Shown here piece by piece: positions 50,067-61,261 of a stretch of 64,000 nucleotides of DNA; within the stretch, counting starts at the first letter, position 1, and each line of letters begins with the position of its first letter. The DNA comes from Corythucha ciliata. Taxonomy: Eukaryota > Arthropoda > Insecta > Hemiptera > Tingidae. Location: assembly GCA_038030265.1 (NCBI GenBank), contig CM075941.1:60055952-60119951 (forward strand). The letters are read 5' to 3'. The notes below the pieces were generated by a model, which saw only the letters and a program-made list of their open reading frames with translations, searched no databases and had not been told where the DNA came from. The translations under genes were made by a program, and so were the position numbers.

Positions 50067-50645
50067 GGTGGAGCGGTTATCCCCCGCCCCCTCTTGATGA
50101 CCCTATTCCGTCCACACTTCCAACTCTCCCCCCCCCCACCGTCCTTCGTTGGGTATTCTTATCATGGATTCTTCCAAAGCACAGGGTCCTTCTTCCCAGA
50201 CTGAAACAACCTGGTTGCCGTGTTATTTCACTAAACACGTCAAACAACGTGGCACAATCGAATTTTGTGAGTATTGACTTTTCACTTTATAGAATCATCG
50301 TTGTGACTGATGGACAATAACTATTATGGCTGCTTACAGAGCTGCGAAGCGTTTCCCATGAAATCATCCACACTTTCATCCAATTAAAATGATGACTTTT
50401 ATGACGACTTTTAGTGCAGGACTGTGGTTAAATAGACTTCGTGGATAATAAATATGCGTCTACGTTGAGTAGCAAAATATTCCTCTACAAATTTTCATTT
50501 CTACTAAAAGGGAGGGGGTCCTTTCTATTCATTCGTCCCTGTAATATTGCTATCAAATATATTTTCAATAAAGAAATCAATGCATAAAAATAGCGTGGAT
50601 GTATAAATAAAAAACGTTAGAAACTGTTGATGACTGCTTCATTAA

Positions 50646-50787
50646 TAGCGTTCCCCATTTGTACAAAATTCTGCATTTGGGCAGTTCATTTCCACCCGTC
50701 TTCACTGAATTAAATCATATGTTAGTGGGGAAGACGGATGGAAATGAATAGCCCCGTTGCAGAATTTTGTGCAAATGGGGAACGCTA
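50646..50787. mobile_element. Palindromic MITE, 142 bp, TAA duplication
   Basis: TAGCGTTCCCCATTTGTAC at the left is mirrored by GCAAATGGGGAACGCTA at the right. The inner arms TTCATTTCCACCCGTCTTC and GAAGACGGATGGAAATGAA also pair. The spacer is about 25 bp. TAA lies on both sides (50643-50645 and 50788-50790), as for PIF/Harbinger-type MITEs. Half-copies occur at 40925-40990 and, more weakly, at 21056 and 51633-51705. Confidence 0.75.
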
Positions 50788-50953
50788 TAAATGTTGGTGA
50801 ACGGGAAGCTGAGAGATTTTTTTTTTTTTTTTAACTTACTGAATCGACCGTTAAAAAGCATTTTATGCAGAAATGTGTTTGTTATCTCACGATATAAAAA
50901 AGAATTTTTCTAAGCAATAAAGATGAGTTTTTTTCAACAAAGGTTCTAATAAG

Positions 50954-50976
50954 ATGGCGTTCATTCTTGTGTTAAG
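50954..50976 (+). CDS. Possible first coding exon of the hyaluronidase-like gene
   Basis: ATGGCGTTCATTCTTGTG begins a short hydrophobic stretch (MAFILVL) that ends at AAG followed by a strong donor GTGAGT. It fits the start of a signal peptide. However, 23 nt joined to the acceptor at 51087 gives the wrong phase for the downstream frame. This is therefore unresolved: another exon, another acceptor or a 5' UTR ATG are all possible. Confidence 0.3.
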
Positions 50977-51086
50977 GTGAGTAGAGAATAATCAAATAAT
51001 GATTTAAATTCGTTAAATGTTTGATCAATTAACGAATCTTTGATTTGTAAGTTGGTGTGTGCAACTTGCATTCTCTCAACCTACAG

Positions 51087-52577
51087 GCTTGGAGGTCATA
51101 CCGTACAGCGTAGTATTCCGAATCCCCGTGCAAAAATGTCCCGGCCTTGACAAGGATTGGAACGTTGACCCAACCAAAATAGCGATTGACGTCAATCCCG
51201 ACAACGCGCTCGACGGCCCAGTCGTCAACATTCAATACATGCCTGGGCTGTGGCCGTGGTTTCGCTACCTGGACAATTCATCCACCGAGGCCATCAACGG
51301 AGGTCTACCGCAGTCGTCGAACATGGAAGCCCATTTAAAAGCGCTGGAGAAGAATTATAAAACGTACCCGCATCGAAAAGACAGTTCATACGCCGTCGTC
51401 AGTTTTCAAAAGTGGCGCCCCATATGGAGGGAGAATTATCGGTGGGATCGTTTGATTTATCAGACTGCTTCAACAATGAAAATACTAAGAGATCCTGCAT
51501 TGTCCCTCAATCAGACTAGGATTAGATCTTTGGTAGGTTCTGTGACAAAAAAAAAAAAAAAATTTAAGCACTAACCTTTGCGACCACACACCGAGCAATT
51601 GGTAAGCAGCCTCTTTGTTTCGCACCTCGGGCAGTTAATTTCCACCTGTCTTTTCCATTGATATTTAATTCTGAGAGGACGGGTGGAAATGAACCGCCAC
51701 TGAGACAGATTTTAATATCAATGGAAAAAAGTGGGAGTTGTTTTTGTCTCCCTCCTAAGCTCAGTGAAGGAGGGGAATGGGTCAAAATCGGAAAATTGGA
51801 CTTTCAATCCTGCTCACGTGTAATTTGGTCGCATCTGGTTAGGACCTGTAAACTGAAAATTTTAAAACATTTTTTATTGACGCAGGCCGTGGTTGATTTT
51901 GAGTCGCACGCCATCGCCTATTTCAAAAATACACTCGTCAAAATAAAACAACTGACAAACAACAAGGACAGTCGCGTTGGTTTCATGGGCTATCCTTCTT
52001 GTTATAATTCCAATAATGTCAATCGATCTTGTTCGGTATTTTCTCAGCAGAACAACATTCAATTAATCGACATGTTCACCCAGGCTCACGCCTTCTATCC
52101 CACGATATTCATACCAGATCCCGCAAGTTACGATGCAGGAGACGACGTTAGCAAAGACTTATTCGTAAGGGTGAAAGTGGCCGAGGCAAGAAAAATGGCT
52201 AAACGTATGCAAGTTCGTCCGTTAGTCATGCCAATCATTTCTTACTACTACAGCGGGACAGACAGAATCATGTCTCGAGTAAGGATTTAAAACTTTTCAT
52301 TCTCTGTATAAAACGTTTTGATTTTCGCAACTTGAACACTTTTAATTTATCATTTCAACAGAAAGACATGACACGGGTCCTCGTCGTTCCGTGTGAATCT
52401 GGCGCGGACGGGGTAATTTTATTCGGAAAATCTCATCTCTTGGATTCACAAAATGAATGCAAGGTATTCAGGGAATTTTACCACGACGTCATGGAAAAAT
52501 CAGTCATGGCCGCTCACAATTGCTCCCTAATTATGCACTCAGAATCTAAATACCATAACGCTTCCACTCCTGCTTAG
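51087..52577 (+). CDS. Hyaluronidase-like (GH56) protein lacking the catalytic acidic pair; three exons
   Basis: Exons 51087-51532, 51886-52278 and 52362-52577, joined by TTG|GTAGGT...GCAG|GCC and CGA|GTAAGG...ACAG|AAA, give about 350 residues, the usual GH56 length. Seen: YSVVFRIPVQKC (N-terminal strand and first Cys), INGGLPQ, KWRPIWRENY, GFMGYPSCYN, a central Cys, PTIFIPDP, LPVISYYY-like MPIISYYY, GADGVILFGKS and C...FREFYHDV. These follow the order of bee-venom and mammalian hyaluronidases. Family knowledge: these are glycan-cleaving (beta/alpha) barrels with a catalytic DFE. Odd: the DFESW position reads S-F-Q-K-W (51401-51415), the active-site Tyr is Phe (PTIF) and the active-site Trp is Phe (ILFG). 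Inference: a secreted pseudoenzyme. The DFES in exon 2 of this model (about 51895) aligns to the later helix before YPSCYN, not to the active site. The N-terminus and signal peptide are not resolved. Confidence 0.85.
51633..51705. repeat. Hairpin in hyaluronidase-like intron, decayed MITE
   Basis: TTAATTTCCACCTGTCTTTT and GAGGACGGGTGGAAATGAAC face each other across about 30 bp within the intron 51533-51885. They resemble the inner arms of the MITE at 50646-50787. Confidence 0.55.
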
Positions 52578-52659
52578 AGCAGCTTTTGACTTTATTATAT
52601 GTATATTATATCTATCCATTATTTAAAAATACATTATAAGCTTTTTGGTCTTCAACAAA

Positions 52660-52972
52660 ATTATTTAAGAGTTTTAAGCCCCCACCCCCCGTGCATTTTC
52701 CCTTTTTTAAGCAGCGAATGAGCTCTTTATCTTAATTTTAGACGGAAATTAGCGGTTTGCCTCAGTTTTAGCAACGAGTTAAAGTTCCCCCCTGTTGGAA
52801 TACACACCTGCCCTTCATTTTTAATCCCCTTTCCCATCCCAATTATTATTGTTTTCCCCTCTCCTTTTTTCCCCATATGAATTGAGTTAGTCGTCGTTTT
52901 GGTTTTGATTGAAAAGAAAATATAAAAACTTAGTGAAAAGAGTTTTCTTCAAGTTTCTAACAAAGTCAGAAG
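52660..52972. other. No gene; a few type II units then AT-rich flank of LTR element
   Basis: GCAGCGAATGAGCTC, TTAATTTTAGACGGAAATTA and CAGTTTTAGCAACGAG are type II-like units. The rest up to the LTR is unassigned. No target duplication of the LTR element is visible at 52968-52972. Confidence 0.45.
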
Positions 52973-53526
52973 TGGTATTGTTCATTAATTTAATCATAAA
53001 CAATTTAATTTTGATAGAATTAAAGATATATTCAAATTTAACAAGTAATTTTTGAAAATCAGTTCCGTCGCCAGGCTTCAATAAGGCTCCTCACTATCGG
53101 GATCTGAAATGAGGCTGGTTCAGTGGAGTGTGGCAGAAGCAATTTTAAAAATAAAACTTTGGGGGGTATTTACCTCAGATTAATTCAGTCGCCAATGGTT
53201 GGATAAAACTTTTTAATCAAGTGAGAACTTCGACGGGGGGGGGGGAGACTTTTCGTTGATGCGAAAACTTGTGTTCATTCTTCCGTGGCGGTGGAAGTAG
53301 AAGCGGCCAAAAAAAAACCTTCCACTCTTTTTTGGGACAAAATTGGCGGTAAACTTAGCCAAATGGGACCGCGAAGCGAAACGTATTTTTTTTTGAATTG
53401 TGACAGTATATATAAACACGAAACAAATTGAAAAACTTTAACTTTAAGGAGCTACTTAATCACTAGCTTAACTAATTCTAATGATAAAAAATAAATTTAA
53501 AACAATAAACATTCGGTTAACGAACA
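52973..53526 (-). repeat. LTR (554 bp), left copy
   Basis: Almost identical to 62436-62983, with only G-run length and single-base differences. The limits are TGGTATTG...CGAACA on the plus strand (TG...CA on either strand). TATATAAA at about 53408 and AATAAA words near 53490-53505 fit promoter and poly(A) signals on the plus strand, leaving orientation ambiguous. It bounds the minus-strand BEL/Pao element. Confidence 0.85.
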
Positions 53527-53549
53527 TACCGGCCCGACTAGAATAAAAG

Positions 53550-53949
53550 TCATTCTTCCTCATTGGGGAAGGGAGCTAGATTAACGAATGATATACGCAA
53601 TACTTTTATCACGACTTTGTCTTTTTCAAAATGAGGAATTCGCAAGTCGACGACTCGAATGATACCGTCCTTTCCAGGATAAACGGCTGAGATACGTCCG
53701 ACCTTCCAGTTGATAGGATGTGTGTCATCTTTAAGGATTACAATTTGTCCAATCTGTACGGATGATTTGTTTTTCGTCCATTTCGCTCGGTCTTGAAGAG
53801 TGGTCAAGTATTCTTGCTTCCAGCGACGCCAAAAATATTGGTGAACTTGAGTAACCAAATTCCACCGTTTTAGTGGGTTTAGCTTAATGTCCGTGAGATC
53901 GGGTTCCGGCGGTGCGACGAGGACATCATGAATCAAGAAATGACCCGGT
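53550..53949 (-). pseudogene. BEL/Pao integrase C-terminal tail (split by a hAT insertion)
   Basis: It reads LIHDVLVAPPEPDL, then KLNPLKRWNLVTQVHQYFWR and VQIGQIVILKDDTHPINWKV, and ends in APFPNEEE. This is the conserved C-terminal domain (W..V...FW.RW..EYL, V..G.LV...D, W..GRI). Its coding continues from FNVL at 57875 once the insertion 53958-57866 and one copy of GTTAAAAC are removed. It lies 24 bp from the LTR. Confidence 0.85.
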
Positions 53950-54759
53950 GTTAAAACTAGGGTTGCCAGATGACCGGTTTTCGACCGGCCTGGCCGGTTT
54001 TGGAAGTCCGAGGCCGGATGCCGGCCGGACCCTCGACCGGCCTTAAGTAAAGCCGGTTTTCGGATTTGCTCATTTTGTAATAATTTTTCCTCATTAAATT
54101 ATTCGTAATGGAACTTAGCGACAAGATTTTATTTCTTTAAAACGTCGGGGATGATTTCGTGACTTTCGTGTGACTTGTGCAGGCCGGCACCGCGCTAACT
54201 CTCAGCCTAGATAGGGCCTATTGTATTGTCAGTTCCAGCGGTTCAGTCACTGTATTGTTGTGTTGTCGTGGGGGGAAAGAGATGGCCAAGCTCGGATCCA
54301 GAGTCAGCTTAAGGAGGGGGCCACATTATGACTCCATTCGGCCCTCGCACCTACCAATACCACACGTCAAACCGTTCCTAGACAGACACAGTTCTCAATC
54401 TCCGATAATTGAAACATCGGAAAATTGAGGAAACCCAAACGCCGGAAAAGTGGGGGGGGGGGGAGAAACAACATTCAACATTCAATATGTAACGTGAACT
54501 ATTAGTCTGGCAAAAATATGCCTCCCGCCGAATAAAGTGTACTCAGCGCAGTGATGCAGAGGAAGGTCTTATAAGCCCCATGGCTAACACTGCAATTGTG
54601 ACCCTCAAAATTGGGTTTTTTAGTGAGTGAAATCATGGAAATTACATTTTTATTGAGTGAAACCAGCTAAAATCGGTTGTTAGTGCGAAAAACCGACGCA
54701 AAAAATCACTGAAGTAGACCACCTAGAGAAATTGCTTTACTGGCAAACAAATGTTCCGA

Positions 54760-55593
54760 GATTAGCTGTTCATAAAATTGACAGTCTCCTCATGGAATTA
54801 ATAATTTCCACACAAAATTGATAATTTCCTCATAAAATTGACAATTTCCTCATAAAATTGACAATTTACTGATAAAATTGACAATTTACTGATAAAATTG
54901 ATAATTTACTCATAAAATTGACAATTTCCTCATAAAATTGACAATTTACTCATAAAATTGACAATTTACTCTTAAAATTGATCATTTCCGCGTACAATCG
55001 GCTATTCATACTAAAAATAACAAGTTTAAAGCCAAAATAACGATCACCAATTACTGTATTAACAATAATCACCAAAAGGGTAATTGCCTATCGAGAAATG
55101 GTTGAAATTAATAACTTTAAATTTTTTGGTTCCAAGGACCAAAAATTCCTCAATTTGGGGATAAGTTTTAATTTCTTCGTGAAAGTGACAATTACAGTTC
55201 CAAACTGAGAATTTCTGCTTCAAATTGACAAAGTTTTAATTAAATTGACAATGCGCCAATAAAAATGTCAATTGCTAATAAAAACGAAAATTTTCTCGTG
55301 AAAATAACAATTTCGTCCTACTAACAATTCCACATAAAATTGACAATTTCCTCATAAAACTGACCATTTCGTCGTAAAATAGATAATATCCCAACAAAAT
55401 TGATGATTTCCTCGTAAAATTGACAATTTCCTCATAAAATATACAATTTTCGCATAAAATTGACAACTTTCTCACAAAATGGGCGATTTCTTCATATAAT
55501 TGACGATTTCCGTACCAAATTGTCAATTTCATAAAGTAGACAATATCCCGTTGAAATTGTAAAATATACAATTTACCCATAAAATTGTCAATT

Positions 55594-55648
<55 letters not shown>

Positions 55649-57130
55649 GCTTGTGCTTTGTAGCCACTAGCAAAATTTCCTCTTAATATAGGCAATTTCC
55701 AAAATGGACAATTTCCTCACGAAATTGACGATTTCCGTGTAAAATTGGCAATTTTCTCATAAAATACATAATTTAATTGAAAAATTGACAATTTTCTCAT
55801 AAATTGGACGATTTCCTCATGAAATTGTCAATTTCTTCATAAAATAGACAATTTACCATAAAATGTATTAGTTCTTCATAAAAGTAACAATTTGCGGAGG
55901 GGAAGCATTATGTCCCACGGCTACCACTGCGATTGTAACCATAAAAATTGGGTTTTTTAGTGAGCGAAATCCAGGAAATTACTTTTTTTATTGAGTGAGA
56001 CCGGCTAAAAACGGTTCTTAGTGCAAAAAATCGGCGCAATCAGTCACTGAAGTTTGCCAACCAGCCTAAATTTGTTTACTGGCAAACAAATTTTCCGAGA
56101 TTAGCTGTTCATCATATTGACAATCTCCTCATGAACTTGACAATTTCCTCATAAAATTGACAATTTCCTCACAAAACATATAACTTCCTGATGAAATTCA
56201 CGATTTCCGTCTGGAAATTGGATATTTCCTCATCAAATCGACAATTTTCTCATGAAATTGACAATTTCCTCATAAAATTGACAATTTCTTCATAAAATTG
56301 TCAATTTCCTCATAAAACATATAATTACCTGATAAAATCCATGATTTCCTAATAAAATTGACAATTTCCTCATAAAATAGACAATTTCCTCATAAAATTG
56401 GATATTTCCTCACAAAATTGACAATCTCCTCATAAAATTGACAATTTCTTCATAAAATTGTCAATTTCCTCATACAACATATAATTTCCTAATAAAATTC
56501 ACGGTTCCCTCATAAAATAGACAATTTCTCCGTAACATTGATTATTTCCTCGTGAAATTGACAATTTCTCTATATAATTGACAATTTTCCCATAAAATTG
56601 ATAATTTCGAAACGATCTACTGCGAAACTACTGCATTAACAAAAATCATAAAAAGGGCAATTGCCCATTGAGTCAAGGGGCAAAATTAATAAGTTCCAAA
56701 AGGACGAAAAATAAATAATTTTCTAGTGAAATTGACAATTTCCACGTCAAATTAACAATGCCTGCTTCAAATTGACACGTTTTTAATTAAATTGACTATG
56801 CGCTAATAAAATTGACGATTTCGTCCTAAAATTAACGATTCCTAGTTACGATTTTCTCTTGAAATGAGCAATTTCCAATTCGAACTAACAATTGCCTTAC
56901 AAAATTGGAAATTCATTCGAAAGGGGCAATTTTCTCATTATATTGATAATTCTTCATACAATATGTCATTTTCTTCATAAAATTGACTATTTCCTTATTG
57001 AACTGAAGATGGACTCATCAAATTGATACTTTTTAGACTGAAAATTACCTCATAAAGTCAACCATTATGCTCATAAGGTTAAGATGTCTTATAAAATTGA
57101 AAGTTTTCTCATAAAACAGACAATTTCGTT
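54760..57130 (+). repeat. Type III minisatellite (about 20 bp, AAAATTGACAATTTCCTCAT)
   Basis: Dozens of units with variants such as TTTCCTCATAAAATTGACAA. They are broken by two less repetitive blocks (55020-55200 and 56600-56700) and by parallel segments GGGTTTTTTAGTGAG (54614 and 55948) showing a larger internal duplication of about 1.34 kb. The array lies wholly within hAT-like element 4. Confidence 0.9.
55601..55674 (-). mobile_element. Tiny poly(A) retroposed insertion with 10-bp duplication
   Basis: A T-run of about 47 bases followed by AATGCTTGTGCTTTGTAGCC is flanked by ATTTCCTCTT at 55591-55600 and 55675-55684. Read on the minus strand, it is about 28 bp of sequence plus a long poly(A). 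The repeat phase of the surrounding array could produce a similar match by chance, so confidence is moderate. Confidence 0.5.
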
Positions 57131-57469
57131 ATGAAATTGACAATTTTTTAGTGAAACCGACGAGATCTTGGTGAAGCATTTCGCATATTTGTTGCCTTTG
57201 GCGCGGCCTTTCACGTAAATTTTGCCTTGAATGTGGCGATTCAAGTGAGTGTTTGCCCGGAATGTTTGCGTTTTGCCCGCCGCCGTGGGGCATTTCGCGC
57301 GGTTCACTCGTTGTGCCGCGGCCTTTCTAAACAGTTTTTTTTTTTTTTCCTCACAATGTGACGTTTCGCTTATAAGTTTGCCCTTGGCGTCACCTTTCTC
57401 ATAAATTTTGCCCTTGAAGTGGTGGCGTTCAACGTCAATTTTCTTCTGTGAGACCATTCGCGAGAGTTT

Positions 57470-57595
57470 TCCCCTTGAGTAAATCAGTATTTCGCATCTC
57501 TCGAGACCCTCGGACCTAAGAGAAAATGACCCTAAAATTAAGGTGAGGAGGTCCGGGTTCGATTCCCGCTCCGTGGCAGGTTCTTTTTCTCACAT
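57470..57595 (+). other. tRNA-like or SINE-like remnant (B-box)
   Basis: GGTTCGATTCC at 57556-57566 matches the RNA polymerase III B-box. The local CCGGG-TTCGATT-CCCGC pairs at 4 of 5 positions like a T-arm, followed by a tRNA-3'-like TCCGTGGCA. No convincing A-box or full cloverleaf was found. It may be a tRNA-derived SINE relic inside hAT-like element 4. Confidence 0.35.
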
Positions 57596-57874
57596 TAACG
57601 TATTTAATTAAGAGAAAACGTATGGATATTTACTGTCTCGAGGCAGATTTTTTGGGGAATCGAAAACGCTATTAGGCCCTCCTCAAATTGAACGTGTGAA
57701 CATACACATACTGGTTCACACATTCACAGTCAATTATTTTTTGTCCGCGCATGGGAGTGGCCTGGGTTCAATTTACAGTGGGTCTCCCGGTATATATTTA
57801 TGTAATACACGACTTGTATATATATGTATTGGCCGGTTTTCGAGCTTTTCAAATCTGGCAACCCTAGTTAAAAC

Positions 57875-59000
57875 ATTGAAATCGTTGGGGTCTGAACTGA
57901 TTGGAGCTATGGGTCTTGAATTCATTATTGCCTCAATTCTTGCCAATACTGTAGATAGTTCTTCAAAGGTTAGAATGTTTTTTCCAATTATCCTCAATAA
58001 TTGCGTCTTTGCGACTTTAACCGCACTTTCCCAGATTCCTCCAAAATGAGGGCTACTGGGTGGATTCCAATGCCATTGCACGCCCTTTGTGGCGAGTTTC
58101 GTCGCAATAAAGTCGCGATTGAGATTTTGAGAAAAAAATTGGGTCAATTCCCGGTCGGCTCCAATGTAGTTTGAACCGTTGTCGCTAAAAATGTCGTTCG
58201 CGGTCGAAGGCCGCGAGAAAAGCGGCGGTAGACAGAGATGTGACGGCTTCAATATGAACTGCTTTGGTGCTTAAACAAATAAAAATGCATATATATGCTT
58301 TTGATGTTTGACAACGACGCAGTAGAGAATTTTTTACGGTTATGGGACCAGCGAAATCAGTACCGCTTTTCAAGAATGGCCTGATTTGGCTCACTCTACA
58401 AGCCGGAAGGTCAGCCAGTTTTGGCAAAAATAAGCGAGGCCTACATCTGCAACATTTCACGCATCGGAAAATGACACTGCGTATCAGCTGACGGCCCGAA
58501 AGAATCCAATAGCGTTTGGACAACATACTGGCCAAAACTGCAGCACTGGGGTGTCCAAATTCTTGGTGAAAAAACGCAACAATCAATTTCGTCATCGGGT
58601 GCTTCCCCGGCAGAAGGATGGGATATCGGCTTTCATATGGAAGTGCAGCAGAACTTAACCGGCCACCGACTCTCAATATACCATTTCCATCGATGAATGG
58701 AGACAACTTGGCTAGACGCACTGAAGGGGCTTTTGCGTTCTTTAAAGCGATCAAATCCGAGTAGAATTCATTTTCCTGGAGCAATTTTAACAGGAATAAC
58801 GTCACTCTTTGAAATTCCGAACATGTTATAGGTCCGGTTGATCGGTCTTTACTCTTGGTTACTGCCCTTACGCAATAAGCTGTGATTCGCCGAAGCTTTT
58901 GCCATGATGAACCATTTTTCGAAAGGTCAAGAAAGGGCGAGTCTACTGTACATTTCACAGAAGTCAGCGCGAGGCACTTAATTGGTTTTTCTTCCAGCAA
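57875..59000 (-). pseudogene. BEL/Pao integrase, frameshifted
   Basis: The upstream frame (59000-58185) has an HHCC-type zinc domain (FHQEFGHPSAAVLASML...CVKCCRCRP) and then the core GTDFAGPITVK with the first catalytic Asp. KAVHIEAVTSLSTAAFLAAF follows. The second frame (58252 downward) supplies IFSDNGSNYIGADREL with the second Asp and PPSSPHFGGIWESAVK with the catalytic Glu. It ends at FNVL, where hAT-like element 4 interrupts. The two frames are offset near 58200 by an indel. Confidence 0.88.
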
Positions 59001-59048
59001 TGATGCATCAATTTCAGGCTGACGTTTTGGAGAAAATTTCGGCCAATT

Positions 59049-59873
59049 TTAAGGTGAATCTTCGAGAAATGTAGGACCATACCACCACAGATCCATCGCG
59101 ACCAATTCAGCAGGCGAGAGACCCCGCGTGGCGCAATCAGCCGGGTTATTTTCAGATCGAACGTGGTTCCACCAATTTTGGTCAGTCAATTCTTGAATTA
59201 AATTAACCCTGTTGGCGACGAACGTTTGCCACTTGCTGGGGTGTGACTTTATCCAATGCAGCGCCACTAATGAGTCTGTCCAACAAAAAATGGATACGAT
59301 GCTCACGTAACCGTCCAAGACTTCTTTCACGTAGTCGATCAACTGGGCCAGCAGAACACAGCCACATAACTCCAATCTTGGAATGGAAGGGCAACGTTTA
59401 GACGGAGTGGCTCGAGATTTCGCGATAACAAGCTGTGACGAATTGGGATTTTCCCCACCAATAGCCGTAAGAAACACGGCAGCTGCGTAAGCTTCTGACG
59501 AAGCATCGGCAAATCCATTCAGGATAAACTCCTGGCGGGTTCCAAATTTGGTGAAAGCACGTTGAATTTTCAGGTCCTCGAAGTGTTTCAATTCGCTCTG
59601 GAATTTTGACCAGCTGTGAGCTAAATCTGCCGGTATTGGTTCATCCCACGATATTTCTAGCCCAAAGTTGCTTAAATAAGAGCTTGGCCGGTAGGACAGC
59701 TGGAGCCAACAATCCAAGGGGGTCGTATATACGAGCCAGCTCCGAGAGCAATACCACATGTCACCCCAAATGAGACGCAATTCACCCTGTAGATTTGAAT
59801 GGGTTGGGTAGGATTTTCTCTCCAGAGGAAACACTGATATTTTTGATCCTCTTCTTTCAAAAGAATTTGACAA
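59049..59873 (-). pseudogene. BEL/Pao RNase H region
   Basis: It contains LNGFADASSEAYAAAVFL, RLELCGCVLLAQL, FCWTDSLVALHWIKSHPSKW and NPADCATRGLSP, the Pao-type RNase H catalytic series (D-E-D) and the conserved C-terminal NPAD..TRG. The first 60 codons are read out of frame relative to the upstream ARIYDPLGLLAP segment at about 59740. One further frameshift is therefore present. Confidence 0.85.
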
Positions 59874-61261
59874 AACATCCGTTCGAGGTCACCAGTAAGC
59901 GCAATTGGACCAACGCAGAAGCGAATCAAGACAGTGGTTATATCCTGCTGTAATTTTGGACCTGAATGTAATGTATCGTTCAATGAGCGTTTGTTATCTG
60001 TTCGGCAGGACGCGTCGAAGACCACTCTTAGTTTGGTAGTCGTGCTCTCTTCACGAACAACTCCGTGGTGAGGGAAGAAATACGATTCTGGCGGGATATT
60101 TTCCAGTGGTTCAATATAACCTTTTTTTAAATACTCGTCAATAAAATCGATGTAGCCCTGATGCAACGTCGGGTTCTTTTTTAGCTTATTTTCCAAGAAA
60201 AAGAAACGCTGTAGTGCTGTTTTAAAGGAGTTTCCTATAATAGGTTCATCTTCTTTAAACATCAATGGAACTATGTATCGACCTTCTTTATTTCTACTAT
60301 GTTGCGCAGCGAAGAGCTTCTCACAAAATTCGTCTTCGGGGCGAGAGTGTATCCTCGCTGGAACTTTGTCCAACTCCCAAAATTTAAGGATGTTTTCCTC
60401 GGTTATACTGATGTGGAAGGAGCTCACCGCGTGAACAACAGAGACGTCTCCAGAATCATGCGAATTTACCACCACGGGCCCAGACAGGACCCACCCAAGG
60501 GTAGTGCTGACTGCAGTCGGAGTTCCAGGCCTGCCTTCAATTTTACTACCTATCAAGATGGAGTTGTACAGATCAGCTCCAACTAAAATGTCGATCTGCT
60601 GAGGTTGCCCAAATCCAGGGTCCGCGAGTTCGAGGTGGCGTATGTGGTCCCAAGTGTCCCCAAGAATTACTCTTGAGGGGAGAAGTCCGGTAATGCTATC
60701 GAGGCAGGTCGCTCTTACCTTATACGCAGGTCTGTCTCTCCGCAACGGCTGAAATTCTAGTTCCACGGTGCGATGCGTGCCGTTGACCTTTTGATTGGAA
60801 AGCCCTTTGATCGCCGTACTACAAGGAGTCGTGACTAAATTCAAATTGTTGGCTAATTCGGTCGTTACAAAGGAGCACTGACTTCCGGAGTCCAAAAGAA
60901 TTCGAGCTATCTGATATCGTCCATAGCGATCGCGTACTCTACAAAGCGCCGTGCCCAACAATACGGCTGTGGACGACGGGTCGACTTCAGCGGCGAGAGA
61001 TGTGACTCCATTCGCGTCACTTTCCTTTTGATTAAGCGACGAAGTTCCAGATCGATCGGTTTCATTATTGAAGTGGAGACAATGGTGATGCCTCTTACCA
61101 CAAATGGCGCAAAAAACCCTCGAATCGCACTGCGGTGTTCGGTGAAACTCGCTGAGACAAATAATGCACAGCTTATTAGATTTAACAAACAAAAATCTTT
61201 TCTTTGGATGCTGTTTCAGGAATTCCGAACAACCCTCGAGATTGTGCTGCCCTTTGCACAT
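59672..61261 (-). pseudogene. BEL/Pao zinc fingers, aspartic protease and truncated RT
   Basis: The N-terminus has CIICLSEFHRTPQC and CAICGKRHHHCLH. The pepsin-like active site is LLDSGSQCSFV (about residue 120). RT begins with VVFDASCRTDNKRSLNDTL and LTGDLERMFCQI. Immediately after FGVTCGIAL the sequence passes into the segment just before RIYDPLGLL. The catalytic YVDD block and palm/thumb (roughly 150 residues by family length) are therefore deleted. Confidence 0.88.

Larger units (their letters stand above)
53958..57866. mobile_element. hAT-like non-autonomous DNA element 4, 3.9 kb, filled with 20-bp repeats
   Basis: TIRs TAGGGTTGCCAGAT and, at the other end, ATCTGGCAACCCTA are perfect 14-mers. 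Just inside, CCGGTTTTCGA is also mirrored. The 8-bp direct repeat GTTAAAAC lies at 53950-53957 and 57867-57874, with T at position 2 and A at position 7, as in the hAT target preference. Excision in silico restores the BEL/Pao integrase frame, so the boundaries are certain. No transposase frame was found. The interior is dominated by type III repeats. Confidence 0.93.

Noticed and set aside
51890..51905. VDFES at the start of the middle exon as the hyaluronidase catalytic motif
   Set aside because: Its context (followed by a helix and GFMGYPSCYN about 30 residues on) matches the later FEK..FL..T helix. The true catalytic strand precedes WRPIWRENY, where SFQK stands.
57089..57457. 122-aa Lys-rich minus-strand frame with internal repeats
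   Set aside because: It lies in repeat DNA inside hAT-like element 4 and lacks any known motif. The apparent peptide repeats follow the DNA repeats.
57540..57595. Complete nuclear tRNA gene
   Set aside because: Only a B-box and partial T-arm are present. No A-box or acceptor pairing was found.
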